DNA of 64,000 bases, taken from Leptospira chreensis (GTDB lineage: Bacteria; Spirochaetota; Leptospiria; Leptospirales; Leptospiraceae). The notes under the pieces are model-generated. The model ran no database searches and was not told where the DNA came from. It saw only the letters and a list, made by a program, of their open reading frames with translations. Location: assembly GCF_016919165.1 (NCBI RefSeq), contig NZ_JAFFPS010000071.1, positions 248,001 through 312,000 of the forward strand, given 5' to 3'. Below, piece by piece: positions 1 through 9,005 of the stretch. A program made the translations under genes and the position numbers. Position 1 is the first letter of the stretch; every line of letters begins with the position of its first letter.

Positions 1-1304
1 AAGACACAGGAACGGGAATTGTTATGGGAAAAAAGGGAGAGTATGTGATCACCGGTGGGGACGATGCCGAAGCCCTTTCCAAAGGAATTTATAACACATA
101 CGTTGAGCGTAACTTACGTTATTCGCAAGTGGTTCCTCTTTCTATGTATGAAGAAACCAACTCCGGTTCCAACTTACCTGCTCAGGTGGATATTTATGCC
201 ACACCAGGTCAAAAATATAGTTTTCTATTTATGGCAAAGGGGGGTGGATCAGCCAACAAAACTTACCTTTATCAAGAAACCAAAGCCCTTCTGAATCCCG
301 CATCCCTTGAAAAATTCATTTCAGAAAAAGTAGCAAATCTTGGAACTTCTGCTTGCCCTCCGTACCACATAGCGGTAGTTATTGGTGGTACTTCTGCAGA
401 AGCCAATTTAAAAACAGTCAAACTCGCATCCGCAGGTTATTTGGATCATTTACCAACGAAAGGAACTAAAGAAGGAACTGCCTTCCGTGATATCGAACTC
501 GAAGAGAAGATGTTACTGGCTGCACAAAAATCAGGAATTGGAGCTCAGTTTGGTGGAAAGTATTTAGCTCATGATTTTCGAATCATTCGTTTGCCAAGAC
601 ATGGCGCTTCTTGCCCTGTCGGACTTGGGGTCAGCTGTAGTGCCGATCGTAATATCAAAGCCAAAATCACCAAAGACGGAATCTACTTAGAACAACTCGA
701 ATATGACCCAGCTCGTTTTTTACCTACAGTAGAGGAATCGGATGCGGGTAGTGAAACGGTTCATATCAATTTAAACCAACCCATGAATGAGATTCTTGGG
801 ATCTTAAATAAATATCCTGTCAAAACACGTGTTATGTTGTCGGGAAGGTTGGTTGTGGCTCGTGACATTGCTCATGCCAAACTCAAAGAAAAATTAGATA
901 AGGGTGAACCTCTGCCTGATTATTTCAAAAACCATCCTGTGTATTATGCTGGTCCTGCCAAAACTCCAGAAGGAATGCCATCGGGATCGTTTGGTCCAAC
1001 AACTGCAGGGCGAATGGATAGTTACGTTCCTCTTTTCCAAGAGAAAGGCTACTCCATGATATCTCTTGCTAAAGGGAATCGTTCCAAAGTGGTAACGGAC
1101 AGTTGTAAGAAGAATGGTGGATTCTATCTTGGCTCCATTGGTGGACCTGCAGCCTTACTTGCTAAAGAAAACATCAAGAAGGTAGAAGTCCTCGACTTTC
1201 CTGAGCTCGGTATGGAAGCCATTTGGTCGATTGAAGTGGAAAACTTTCCGGCCTTCATTGTTGTGGACGACAAAGGAAACGATTTTTTCCAGATGCTGAA
1301 TTAA
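1..1304 (+). CDS. Fumarate hydratase class I (Fe-S), 5' end outside window
   Basis: Interconverts fumarate and malate in the TCA cycle, using a [4Fe-4S] cluster. The reading frame is already open at base 3 (residues DTGTGIVM precede the first Met at base 24). In class I fumarases this corresponds to the conserved CQDTGT segment, so the first cluster Cys and roughly 100 N-terminal residues lie upstream of the window. The other two expected cluster cysteines are visible, in [18 protein letters not shown] and in [20 protein letters not shown]. The C-terminal swivelling beta-domain is complete. The gene converges on the next, minus-strand lipoprotein with a 17-bp gap. A second, unrelated class II fumarase lies at 5.9-7.3 kb. 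L-tartrate dehydratase is a related alternative, but the single fused chain fits FumA/FumB better. Confidence 0.93.
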   Translation, partial: DTGTGIVMGKKGEYVITGGDDAEALSKGIYNTYVERNLRYSQVVPLSMYEETNSGSNLPAQVDIYATPGQKYSFLFMAKGGGSANKTYLYQETKALLNPASLEKFISEKVANLGTSACPPYHIAVVIGGTSAEANLKTVKLASAGYLDHLPTKGTKEGTAFRDIELEEKMLLAAQKSGIGAQFGGKYLAHDFRIIRLPRHGASCPVGLGVSCSADRNIKAKITKDGIYLEQLEYDPARFLPTVEESDAGSETVHINLNQPMNEILGILNKYPVKTRVMLSGRLVVARDIAHAKLKEKLDKGEPLPDYFKNHPVYYAGPAKTPEGMPSGSFGPTTAGRMDSYVPLFQEKGYSMISLAKGNRSKVVTDSCKKNGGFYLGSIGGPAALLAKENIKKVEVLDFPELGMEAIWSIEVENFPAFIVVDDKGNDFFQMLN

Positions 1305-1321
1305 AAACATTCAATCGAAAA

Positions 1322-2803
1322 TCAAAAAGGCGGAGTGAATACACTTTGGTAAGAGTTGAAAACATTGGTTCCTCCAACTCCCGGTCCAAAAGGAATGATC
1401 GCACCTTCCACATCAGAAGCGGAATAAACCGATGCAAAAACTTTTCCACAGACCAGGCATCCAGAAGTCATAATATTGCCTGGTCTAGGTTGGGATGCCA
1501 ACTTAGTAAAGTTAGTTGAATTTAGCTTCACCAAGTCAGCTTTCGAGCTGGCTCCGTCACCATTTCCATTAAACGCAATTAATTCGGTTTCATTCCTTTT
1601 GGCTAAATCATAAGTTTTTCCCACGTCACCTGGTCCAAAAGTAAAACTCGAATAATTAAGAACACCAGTTGCACTTACAAAATAGAATAAACTTGCATAA
1701 TTCGTTGGGGTCGTTTCAGGGTGGGAGAGCCCAAGAGTTCCGACACCAACATTATAATTATTGCTAAAGACAAGAGAAGAATCAAAAAATGTAACCATTG
1801 GGAAAAATGGAGTATCCTCTGGATTTCCACCAATGGCACCAAAATATCGATGCCACTCATAATTTAAATTGGATGCAAGTTTAACGATCAGAGAGTTAGT
1901 GCCAGATCCTGTATAGGCGTTCATTCCATTGGCATACAAACTAAAGGTAGCTGTCACAAAACCTTGTAAATAGTAACCACCGTTATTGGGAATGGATACA
2001 AATTTTCTCGGTATAAAATTAGTCAAAGGAGTCGGAACTTGATAATATCTTGTTTGGATTGCCTCCCCAGAATAAGACATTTTCAAAAGGAACCAGTCAT
2101 TATTAGAAGGTGCTGCTGTGAGTATGGTGCCTGGATTAGAAAGCGCGGAATCCGCAATTCCAAAAAGTAGAATACCCGATTGGTCATCTGTTTCCATAAA
2201 ATCCACAACATATAGATCGGTTGTTGCAGTACTTCCGTTATTTAAGTATGTGAACCATTCCAGGTTTCCATCGGGAGTAAATTTACCTACTATTGTATTT
2301 CGATCTGTGTCTGGCGTTCCAACAAATGTTTGTTTGGCGTTTGGTAAGGAAGTTGAGGTGTTGGCAAAAAAATAAATACCCCCATTTTTTGTATGAAGGA
2401 GACTCAATGGTCGATCCGATTTACGTCCCAAGTATTTAATCCATTCTTTTCCCCCTTGAGGATTCTTTTTGGAAACAATCAAATTTTGGGAATTACCAAC
2501 GGTTCCTTGAAAAGATATAATCCCATCAGCCCCGGACAACACTTGGTTGGTCTGACCGATGACATAGGAGTTCGCATCAGAATCCAGAACTGCTTTGAAA
2601 CCAACTACGGAACCGGAACTGATCTCATCCACAAAGGATACATAGTTAGAAACTCTAGAACATTGATCACAGAATCCTTTCCCTAAAGCGCATAGTACAA
2701 GAGCCTGTGATAAATAAGCATCGGAAAAAGGATCACCAGTATTATTGAGGTTAGCTGGTTTGCAGGATAAAAACAAAACTAGAAAAGGAATCAATAATTT
2801 CAT
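1322..2803 (-). CDS. Putative lipoprotein, beta-propeller-like repeats
   Basis: 493-residue exported protein of unknown function. The N-terminus is a lipoprotein signal: a Lys, a hydrophobic stretch, then LFLSC, with Cys14 as the likely lipidation site under relaxed spirochaete rules. The mature part shows recurring blocks of the type GxDGIISFQG / WxKYLG / DGNLEWFTYL / YLQGFV, which resemble seven-bladed-propeller repeats (SBBP type) common in Leptospira lipoproteins. A CxxC pair lies near the N-terminus (FCDQCS) and another near the C-terminus (GCLVCG). No catalytic motif was recognised. No strong Shine-Dalgarno is seen before the ATG at 2803. Function unknown; a surface or periplasmic role is inferred from the signal only. 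Confidence 0.75.
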   Translation of the reverse strand: MKLLIPFLVLFLSCKPANLNNTGDPFSDAYLSQALVLCALGKGFCDQCSRVSNYVSFVDEISSGSVVGFKAVLDSDANSYVIGQTNQVLSGADGIISFQGTVGNSQNLIVSKKNPQGGKEWIKYLGRKSDRPLSLLHTKNGGIYFFANTSTSLPNAKQTFVGTPDTDRNTIVGKFTPDGNLEWFTYLNNGSTATTDLYVVDFMETDDQSGILLFGIADSALSNPGTILTAAPSNNDWFLLKMSYSGEAIQTRYYQVPTPLTNFIPRKFVSIPNNGGYYLQGFVTATFSLYANGMNAYTGSGTNSLIVKLASNLNYEWHRYFGAIGGNPEDTPFFPMVTFFDSSLVFSNNYNVGVGTLGLSHPETTPTNYASLFYFVSATGVLNYSSFTFGPGDVGKTYDLAKRNETELIAFNGNGDGASSKADLVKLNSTNFTKLASQPRPGNIMTSGCLVCGKVFASVYSASDVEGAIIPFGPGVGGTNVFNSYQSVFTPPF

Positions 2804-3026
2804 GACAAATCGACATTATCAGTCCATTTTTCGTCTGTCAATAAATTTCAAATGGTTAAATCTCGGGATTTCCTATTCCAAATTTTTGAGAAAGGAAATG
2901 ATTTTTTCCTAATAGTTAATTGAAAATTGATTTCATTGAATCAACTGTTTTAGTTGCATCAAATACCAATATAACTGTAATGAAAATGCAGAGTGGGAAT
3001 TTGAACTTCTTAGAAGGTAATTCAAG

Positions 3027-3437
3027 ATGTGTAAAACGATTCAACAAAAAGTAAAATTCAAGGCTTCTCCAAAGACAATCTACGAGTTTATCGCAGATTC
3101 GAAGAAAGTCACTGCCCTCACAGGGGAAACTGCTATGATCAGTAAACACATCGGTGGTAACTTTTCCACCATGTCGGGAAAGGTATCTGGTATCATTGTA
3201 GATCTTGCACCTTTGAAACGAATTGTGCAAGCATGGAGAAGAAATGATTTTCCAGAAGGCATTTTTTCCATGGCTACGTTTACATTCAAAGAAACCACGG
3301 AAGGTGGGACGGAGTTAATTTTAACACACCGCGGTGTTCCGAAGGCATTGATTCCAGAAGTAGAAGAAGGTTGGCGCCAAAACTATTGGGATCGGATTCG
3401 AAATACGATCAAAACTTTGCCAAGTAAACAAAACTGA
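3027..3437 (+). CDS. SRPBCC (AHSA1/START-like) domain protein
   Basis: 136-residue cytosolic protein with a single SRPBCC helix-grip fold. The opening (VKFKASPKTIYEFIADSKKVTALTGETA), the central WRRNDFPEGIFSMATFTF strand pair and the C-terminal helix EVEEGWRQNYWDRIRNTIKTL match the AHSA1/Aha1-C-like activator family of ligand-binding proteins. Such domains bind hydrophobic ligands or act as chaperone co-factors, but the ligand cannot be told from sequence. An AAGGTAA Shine-Dalgarno sits 7 bases before the ATG at 3027. The gene stands alone, converging on the antiporter gene. A second, unrelated SRPBCC gene occurs at 51.8 kb. Confidence 0.85.
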   Translation: MCKTIQQKVKFKASPKTIYEFIADSKKVTALTGETAMISKHIGGNFSTMSGKVSGIIVDLAPLKRIVQAWRRNDFPEGIFSMATFTFKETTEGGTELILTHRGVPKALIPEVEEGWRQNYWDRIRNTIKTLPSKQN

Positions 3438-3504
3438 ATGGAGAATGTTCTTGGATGGACAGGTCAACTAACAAGTGATTGGAATTGATTAATTCCCTTG
3501 GGCC

Positions 3505-3542
3505 GTATGCCTTAGATTTCGCTTAAGAAAACTAAGACATAC
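3505..3542. terminator. Inverted repeat between convergent genes
   Basis: GTATGcCTTAG (3505-3515) can pair with CTAAGaCATAC (3532-3542), an 11-bp stem with one mismatch and a 16-base loop. It lies between the ends of the SRPBCC gene (+) and the antiporter gene (-). On the plus strand a short A-rich rather than U-rich tail follows, so it is at best a weak bidirectional terminator. Confidence 0.35.
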
Positions 3543-3562
3543 TTGAAAAAATCTAAAAAACT

Positions 3563-5602
3563 TTAAGTTCGTTTTCTGCCCAAGATCAAATAGTTCTTTT
3601 TCATAAACTCGAAGTCTTTCTCTGTCCAATCTTTAACAAATATATGATGGTTTGGATCAAAATGGTCTCCATCTTTCCAGGATCGAAATAGACTTGGATC
3701 TCCTCCCAAACCATTGATGATGGAAACGGCATCTTCGGAATCTGATTTTACAAAAACCCTATTTAGCGATCCTATTCCTTTGTTTATGAATACTGCTACT
3801 GAACAGGATGAAGATTTAATAATCTTTTTAATTGTGCCTTTATAAATCTCTTTCCAAGATTCTACATTAGGTGATCCTAATATTAAAATATCTGGTTTGT
3901 ATTCGTTTAACTGTTCCCATAAAGCAGTTTCAAAGTTTTCTGAAGAAGAAAATTGAAAGTCGACAGGAATTCCTTCATTCGCAGAAATAAACTTTATGTT
4001 TTCGAAGAGTATGGACATTTCATACTGTGATTGTTCGATATCGAAATTATAGTTTTGATTTACATGGAAGGTTCTGAATTTTGCGTTTGGAAAAATTTTA
4101 TAACAAAGTTTTACCAAATCAATTCCCGTTTGTGGTCTTGCAAAAGCGATTAAAATTTTTGAACTAACACCTTGTTCCGAATTTTCTAAAGTAGGGGTTG
4201 GATCAGGAGTATTCTTCTTTTTAAAAAATTTCTGAACCAAATTGATGGCCGGGCCGCTCATAGCAGTCGTAACCAATGCCATAATGACCATAATGGTGAA
4301 TAACTCCGGCCCGATGATTCCCATTTCTAATCCGATGTTCAAAACAATGAGTTCCATCAAACCTCGTGTATTCATAAGAATACCGATGATGAGAGAATCT
4401 TTCCAAGATTCGCCTAGAAACCTTGCTGAAATGGTACTGCCACCTAACTTTCCTAAAATGGCGACAAAAAGAATCAATAAACAAATCAAAAATAAATTTG
4501 GATCGGATAAAAGCCCTATCTGTGTTTTTAGACCTGAGTATGCAAAAAATAAAGGAAGAAGAAAGATTACACTTACATCCTGGAATTTGTTAATTATGAT
4601 TTTTCTAATTTTATGGTTTGCTGGTATCGTAGAACCAGCGATAAATGCTCCAAACAATGAGTGAATTCCCATCGATTCAGTGAATAAGGACGAGAAAGTG
4701 AGCCAAATAAAAAGGAAAAATACTATGTAATTGGGAAGAAAATCTATATTTTCTAATTTCGAAAGACTACTCGCAAATCTTGTCCTTACATATTTGAAGG
4801 CGAAATAGAGAAAAAGAACCACTCCAAAAAAACAGAGTAAAACTCCAGACATTGAGTCGGAAGAGGTAAGTCCTAAAATCAAAGCCAAAATCAACCATGC
4901 AGTCACATCATCTGCAGCGGCACAAGTGATTGCGAGAACTCCCGACCTTTCTGTATTCAACTTTTTTTCCTGAATGATTCGTGCGAGCACCGGAAATGCG
5001 GTGATCGACATAGAGATGCCGAGGAAAAGACTGAATGATAGAAATGAAACTTTTTTTGGTGCTAATGTTTCAAATAAGTATAAGGAAGTAATCACACCCA
5101 ATAAAAATGGAAACATAATCGATACATGACTAATGACGACAGCAGTATGTAGGCTTCCATGTAGATTTTTCCAATCCGTTTCAAGTCCGATAAGGAACAT
5201 GAAAAAAATCAAACCTACTTGGCTGAGTAATTTCAAAGAACCCATGGAAGATGCTGGGAATATCATTTCAGAAAATTCTGGTGCAAACATACCCAGTAAA
5301 GAAGGGCCTAACACCAAACCTCCAGTGATTTCTCCGATCACGCTTGGAATACGGATTAACGAAAATAAAAAAGAGAAAATTTTACACGTAACGAGAATCA
5401 GTAGGATTTGAAGTAACAATCGTCCGAAGGGAGACTTTAGGTGGGCAAAGAAACCAACTAAAAAGTGAGAAAAGTTGATTTCCAGGCTCAAAGGGTTTAA
5501 GCCGTGACTCTCTGGAAACTGTAACTTGCCGAGGTAAAAAACGAAAGCGAGTGCGCTGAAAAAAAACGCTACCGCCAGGGTATAGAATAGTGAGGACTTC
5601 AT
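3563..5602 (-). CDS. Kef-type cation/H+ antiporter with C-terminal USP-like domain
   Basis: 679-residue inner-membrane antiporter of the CPA2 family, expected to exchange K+ or Na+ for protons. After an N-terminal anchor, about 12 membrane segments follow (to about residue 440) with typical CPA2 signatures: GLVLGPSLLG, the FLIGLETDW segment, the AADDVTAW two-Asp ion site, GIHSLFGAFIAGSTIP and MNTRGLMELIVLNIG. The cytosolic tail (from about residue 465) resembles a universal-stress-protein domain (KILIAFARPQTG ... PDILILGSPN ... SSCSVAVFINKG). The start at 5602 has a strong GGAAGGTGG Shine-Dalgarno. A ydaO-type riboswitch lies directly upstream, so expression is probably controlled by c-di-AMP, a known regulator of K+ transport in other bacteria. 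Ion specificity is inferred, not shown. Confidence 0.9.
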   Translation of the reverse strand: MKSSLFYTLAVAFFFSALAFVFYLGKLQFPESHGLNPLSLEINFSHFLVGFFAHLKSPFGRLLLQILLILVTCKIFSFLFSLIRIPSVIGEITGGLVLGPSLLGMFAPEFSEMIFPASSMGSLKLLSQVGLIFFMFLIGLETDWKNLHGSLHTAVVISHVSIMFPFLLGVITSLYLFETLAPKKVSFLSFSLFLGISMSITAFPVLARIIQEKKLNTERSGVLAITCAAADDVTAWLILALILGLTSSDSMSGVLLCFFGVVLFLYFAFKYVRTRFASSLSKLENIDFLPNYIVFFLFIWLTFSSLFTESMGIHSLFGAFIAGSTIPANHKIRKIIINKFQDVSVIFLLPLFFAYSGLKTQIGLLSDPNLFLICLLILFVAILGKLGGSTISARFLGESWKDSLIIGILMNTRGLMELIVLNIGLEMGIIGPELFTIMVIMALVTTAMSGPAINLVQKFFKKKNTPDPTPTLENSEQGVSSKILIAFARPQTGIDLVKLCYKIFPNAKFRTFHVNQNYNFDIEQSQYEMSILFENIKFISANEGIPVDFQFSSSENFETALWEQLNEYKPDILILGSPNVESWKEIYKGTIKKIIKSSSCSVAVFINKGIGSLNRVFVKSDSEDAVSIINGLGGDPSLFRSWKDGDHFDPNHHIFVKDWTEKDFEFMKKNYLILGRKRT

Positions 5603-5607
5603 GAGCC

Positions 5608-5648
5608 ACCTTCCTTACAAAAATAGTTTGTGGAAGGTGTTACCTTCC
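5608..5648 (-). promoter_or_regulatory. Shine-Dalgarno switch between riboswitch and antiporter start
   Basis: Reading the mRNA (minus strand), three 7-base elements occur in order: GGAAGGU (5648-5642), ACCUUCC (5638-5632) and GGAAGGU (5614-5608). The last is the Shine-Dalgarno, 5 bases before the AUG. The middle element is perfectly complementary to both outer ones, so it can form an upstream hairpin with an AAC loop or cover the ribosome site. No U-run follows the upstream hairpin, so translational rather than transcriptional control is suggested. Confidence 0.65.
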
Positions 5649-5649
5649 C

Positions 5650-5755
5650 TCAAAGTCTCCGAGGTTAGCTGTCGGGCTAGGATTGAGAGATATCCTCCGC
5701 AATTGCGGTACGCCCCAAATTTTGGGTCCCCCGTCTCTATATGAGCTAGACAAAG
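5650..5755 (-). ncRNA. ydaO/yuaA-type (c-di-AMP) riboswitch aptamer
   Basis: On the minus strand the leader contains the hallmark conserved blocks of this class in the right order: a small CUC/GAG hairpin, GACGGGGGACCCA, UUUGGGGCGUACC, AUCCUAGCCCGACAGCUAACCUCG. A closing pair GUCU (5751-5748) / AGAC (5658-5655) frames them. The element precedes a Kef-type antiporter. Cation transporters are well-known targets of this riboswitch, where c-di-AMP binding turns expression off. I identified it by matching the consensus from memory; a covariance-model scan was not possible here. Confidence 0.9.
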
Positions 5756-5784
5756 GCAAATAAAAAATATTTTACAAAAAAGTC

Positions 5785-5823
5785 AAACATTATATCGATG
5801 AAATATTAATCGATATAATGTTT
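5785..5823 (-). terminator. Hairpin after fumC / before the riboswitch leader
   Basis: AAACATTATATCGAT (5785-5799) and ATCGATATAATGTTT (5809-5823) form a perfect 15-bp AU-rich stem with a 9-base loop. On the minus strand the stem is followed by GACTTTTTTG, which fits an intrinsic terminator for fumC. The downstream TTGACT (5786-5781) could also be the -35 box of the antiporter promoter, whose transcript would start shortly before the aptamer. Confidence 0.6.
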
Positions 5824-5889
5824 TATAATTAGAATATTCTGATGTATATATGTTAATATGTGTTTATCCTTATTTTTATGAAAATTATG

Positions 5890-7281
5890 TTATTCTTTAG
5901 ATGAAACCATTTCTTCTGGTTTCACCCACTGGTCAAACTGCTCTGCCGTGAGTAGTCCCAATTGAATCCCTGCTTCTTTCAAGGTGGAATTTTGTTTGTG
6001 GGCCGTTTTTGCAATTTTTGCAGCGTTATCATACCCAATGTATGGGTTGAGAGCAGTCACAAGCATCAGTGAATTTTTCAGGTTGTGGTCTATGGTTTCC
6101 AGATTTGGTTCAATTCCGCGTGCACAATGTTCTTCAAACGAAAGTGTCGCATCAGCTAACAATCGTATGGAATTTAGAACATTAAAGATAATCAGGGGTT
6201 TGAATACATTCAGCTCAAAGTTTCCAGAAGATCCACCTACATTGACTGCCACATCATTTCCAATCACTTGCGCGGCCACCATCGTCATGGCTTCGGATTG
6301 TGTGGGATTGACTTTCCCCGGCATAATGGAAGAGCCTGGTTCATTTTCAGGAATGGAAATCTCTCCAATTCCACACCTTGGTCCCGAAGCCAACCAGCGA
6401 ATATCGTTTGCGATCTTCATCAGAGAACAAGCGATGGTTTTCAAAATTCCACTCACTTCCACAAGAGAATCATGTGCGGCGAGCGCTTCAAATTTGTTTT
6501 CCGCAGTGACAAAGGGGAGTTTTGTTTCTTTGGCAATCGCTTCTGCGGCCTTTACTGCAAATTCGGGATGTGTGTTGAGCCCCGTTCCGACAGCGGTTCC
6601 ACCCAGTGCCAATCGGTATACAGAAGGTAACGCTCGTTCGACTCTTTCGATTGAATATTTAAGTTGTTGTACATACCCAGAAAATTCCTGACCCAGTGTG
6701 AGTGGGGTGGCATCTTGCAAATGCGTACGACCGATTTTTATGATGTTTGCAAAAGTTTTTGTTTTTTGATCTAAAGTGTCATGAAGCGTTTGTAAGGCGG
6801 GAATTAATTTATGCACCAAACTTTCGGCACAGGCAATGTGCATGGCAGTGGGAAAGGTATCATTGGAACTTTGGGCTTTGTTGACATCATCATTGGGATG
6901 GATGGGTTTTTTAGAACCGAGAACACCACCGGCCATTTCAATGGCTCTGTTGGATATGACTTCATTCACATTCATATTGGTTTGGGTTCCGGATCCGGTT
7001 TGCCATATCGCAAGAGGGAAGTGATCATCCAAAGTTCCAACAATAACTTCTTCAGCCGCCTTCACAATGAGTTCTGTTTTTGCTGCAGAGAGGATTTCTA
7101 ATTCCTTGTTGGTCAGTGCTGCTGATTTTTTTAAGATCCCTAGAGCACGAATCATTTCCCTTGGGAATCGGTCCGTACCAATGTGGAAGTGGTGGAGAGA
7201 TCGTTCGGTTTGTGCACCCCAATAACGAGAAGCGTCCACTGCAATTTCACCCATAGAATCGGTTTCGATTCTTGTTTTCAT
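5890..7281 (-). CDS. fumC: Fumarate hydratase class II
   Basis: 463-residue oxygen-stable, iron-free fumarase of the TCA cycle and a homotetramer in the family. Seen: the start [23 protein letters not shown], the substrate-site block [56 protein letters not shown], and the superfamily signature [12 protein letters not shown] around residue 316. Length is normal for the family. I chose the ATG at 7281 because AGGGGGG lies 4 bases upstream; the ATG six codons earlier has no ribosome site. The 3' end is followed by an AU-rich terminator hairpin. It coexists with the class I enzyme at the window start, a pairing that in enteric bacteria reflects use under different oxygen and iron conditions; here that is inference. 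Confidence 0.97.
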   Translation of the reverse strand: MKTRIETDSMGEIAVDASRYWGAQTERSLHHFHIGTDRFPREMIRALGILKKSAALTNKELEILSAAKTELIVKAAEEVIVGTLDDHFPLAIWQTGSGTQTNMNVNEVISNRAIEMAGGVLGSKKPIHPNDDVNKAQSSNDTFPTAMHIACAESLVHKLIPALQTLHDTLDQKTKTFANIIKIGRTHLQDATPLTLGQEFSGYVQQLKYSIERVERALPSVYRLALGGTAVGTGLNTHPEFAVKAAEAIAKETKLPFVTAENKFEALAAHDSLVEVSGILKTIACSLMKIANDIRWLASGPRCGIGEISIPENEPGSSIMPGKVNPTQSEAMTMVAAQVIGNDVAVNVGGSSGNFELNVFKPLIIFNVLNSIRLLADATLSFEEHCARGIEPNLETIDHNLKNSLMLVTALNPYIGYDNAAKIAKTAHKQNSTLKEAGIQLGLLTAEQFDQWVKPEEMVSSKE

Positions 7282-7427
7282 AATCCCCCCTAGAAACAAT
7301 TGAAATCAATTGTCTTCTTTATGTAGACTGGCCTTACATTTGGGAAACGAAAAAGAAAAAGCTAGGAAGGAAAATGTCGACAGCCTCCCGTTTCAGAATC
7401 TACGGGAGGATTGTATTCACTAAAAAA

Positions 7428-7799
7428 CTAGAACGGTTGGTAGAAAGCGAGATAGGCTGCAAAAAGACCCAAAAGAGGAAAAACAAACCAAAGGATTTTA
7501 GCAAATTTTTCTTTTTTGGATGCCATCGCAAGAAGTCCACCAAACGCAAGCCAGATGACGATTTTTAAAATCACCCAAACTGGTAGAGCGGAATGAGAGA
7601 TCCCGCGAAATTTCATGAGTCCAAATCCGGCAACGATGATGAGGACGAGGGCCAGACCATGAGTGATCGCAGCCACAGTTTTGAATTTGTTTTCCGATTT
7701 TTTTCCACCGTTGATGGTGTAGAGTGTGATTCCTCCAAGGGATAAGAATAACAGATACATTCCGAAAATATGGATGAGTTTATAAGCTTCGTATGACAC
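7428..7799 (-). CDS. Small four-helix integral membrane protein
   Basis: 123 residues with four predicted membrane segments (about residues 8-27, 40-60, 72-92, 98-118). A conserved-looking His lies in the first helix (KLIHIFGMYLLFLSLGG) and in the second (ITHGLALVLIIVAGFGLM), reminiscent of small SirB/CopD-like or haem-binding four-helix membrane proteins. The match is too loose for a name. AAGGAGAT lies 9 bases before the ATG at 7799. It is transcribed alone, divergently from the P-loop gene. Confidence 0.7.
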   Translation of the reverse strand: MSYEAYKLIHIFGMYLLFLSLGGITLYTINGGKKSENKFKTVAAITHGLALVLIIVAGFGLMKFRGISHSALPVWVILKIVIWLAFGGLLAMASKKEKFAKILWFVFPLLGLFAAYLAFYQPF

Positions 7800-7896
7800 A
7801 ACGATCTCCTTGTTTCTGCTCTATTCTTTCATAAGGAACCATTCCTTGCGAGATTTTTCTCTTCCCAGGTGAGGAAAAAGAATTAGGGTTTGGAAA

Positions 7897-8349
7897 ATGG
7901 AACCAAAGAACTCGCAAGGCCCTGAAACCAATCCAATCTCTATCGATTCACAAAAAACACTCCTTGCCTTAAGAGGGATACCCGGTTCTGGAAAAACTAC
8001 CTTAGCAAAAACGATTTCTCTATCGAACGGTGCACCGGTCTTCTCCATTGATTCCTATTTTGAAAATGAATCGGGTGATTATATTTTTGATTATAAAAAA
8101 AACCATTTAGCCTATAGAGAATGCGAATCAAAAACAAAACAGGCTCTCGAAGAGGGAGTCCCTTTTGTCATTGTAGACAATACCTTTACTTTGGATTGGG
8201 AATTAGAACCTTACGAACGTTTAGCGAAAGAATTTGGATATTTATTTTTTGTGGTCACTGTCGAAAACCGACATGGCGGAAAGAATGTACACCAAATCCC
8301 AGAGGAACAGATAGAGAAAATGAAAGCAAAATACAAGGTGGTTTTGTAG
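7897..8349 (+). CDS. P-loop ATPase/kinase-like protein, N4BP2-type
   Basis: 150-residue soluble protein. Walker A is intact in LRGIPGSGKTTLAKT (residues about 27-41), followed by FSIDSYFEN, FVIVDNTF as a likely Walker B, and a C-terminal NRHGGKNVHQIPEEQIEKM segment. This order is typical of NEDD4-binding-protein-2-like P-loop kinases (polynucleotide-kinase/zeta-toxin superfamily). The true substrate is unknown. No antitoxin-like partner sits beside it, so I do not read it as a toxin. It lacks a strong ribosome site. Confidence 0.75.
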   Translation: MEPKNSQGPETNPISIDSQKTLLALRGIPGSGKTTLAKTISLSNGAPVFSIDSYFENESGDYIFDYKKNHLAYRECESKTKQALEEGVPFVIVDNTFTLDWELEPYERLAKEFGYLFFVVTVENRHGGKNVHQIPEEQIEKMKAKYKVVL

Positions 8350-8427
8350 TTTTAGAGGTTGGGTTAGATTGAAATTTATCTGTAAATCACTAGAAGTGAT
8401 TTGGCTAGGAATGGAAAAACTAAAAAG

Positions 8428-8471
8428 GCAAAAAAAATCCGTCGCTGAAACCGAAGTTAAGCGACGGATTT
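8428..8471 (-). terminator. Intrinsic terminator of the RRM gene
   Basis: On the minus strand AAATCCGTCGCT (8471-8460) pairs perfectly with AGCGACGGATTT (8446-8435). A 13-base loop contains an inner AAC/GTT pair, and the stem is followed by a run of T. It starts 14 bases after the stop codon and is the clearest intrinsic terminator in the window. Confidence 0.92.
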
Positions 8472-8484
8472 ATGACAAACTAGA

Positions 8485-8748
8485 TTATCTCCAGTTGTTA
8501 GTTTTAGGTTTTGCGATGTTTACTTTCATCTCACGGTTAAGAATGTTCTTTCCGTTAAGTTCTTTAATTGCGTTATCAGCTTCTTTTCCATCTTTCATTT
8601 CGATGAATCCGAAACCTTTAGAACGGCCAGAATACTGGTCAGTGATGATTTTTGCAGAAGTTACTGCTCCGTGAGCTCCAAAAAGTTCACTGAGTTTACC
8701 TTCAGTCATATCGTAAGAAAGGTTGCCAACATAAATGTTTACTGACAT
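8485..8748 (-). CDS. RRM-domain RNA-binding protein
   Basis: 87-residue protein made of one RNA-recognition motif. RNP2 is IYVGNL (residues 5-10) and RNP1 is KGFGFIEM (about residues 44-51), both with the aromatic residues that stack on RNA bases. It resembles the small cold-inducible Rbp proteins of cyanobacteria and spirochaetes. A short basic tail (KPKTNNWR) follows the domain. An AGGAC ribosome site precedes the ATG at 8748. The long upstream gap (8749-9005) has no gene and may hold a structured leader, but I could not define one. The strong terminator and single-gene unit suggest abundant expression. Confidence 0.93.
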   Translation of the reverse strand: MSVNIYVGNLSYDMTEGKLSELFGAHGAVTSAKIITDQYSGRSKGFGFIEMKDGKEADNAIKELNGKNILNREMKVNIAKPKTNNWR

Positions 8749-9005
8749 AGTTTTTGTCCTGTTTGTTAAAGTTGACTCGGGAATTCTAGATTTACAATCG
8801 TCGGGACCCTGGGAAGGGATTTTGGGTAAGAACTCCAGAAAAATGCAGGGAAAAACTTGGGAAAGCTACCAGCGTGCAAGCTTGAAAGGACTACTTCGGC
8901 GGTGAAAATCAACAATACTCTGAATCTTCTGTCAGTCTAATTACCCTTTCTAAAAAAAGCAATCTGAAAGAAGACCCAGAGGGAAAATATCGAAAAAAGA
9001 AAACT

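Noticed and set aside
5785..5823. Site-specific recombination or phage attachment site
   Set aside because: The long perfect inverted repeat fits a terminator between fumC and the next transcript; no integrase or direct repeat is nearby.
5984..6691. 235-codon open frame antisense to fumC
   Set aside because: It lies wholly within the strongly conserved fumC gene on the opposite strand, has no domain and no ribosome site; it is a shadow of the codon pattern.
7374..7568. 64-codon plus-strand frame rich in Lys/Arg
   Set aside because: It overlaps the 3' half of the small membrane-protein gene, has low-complexity content and no supporting signals.
7897..8349. Zeta-toxin of a toxin-antitoxin pair
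   Set aside because: No antitoxin-sized gene is adjacent on the same strand and the C-terminal motif fits N4BP2-like kinases.
8749..9005. Possible cold-shock-like structured leader before the RRM gene
   Set aside because: The region is long enough, but I could not find a convincing stem, promoter or conserved motif by eye.
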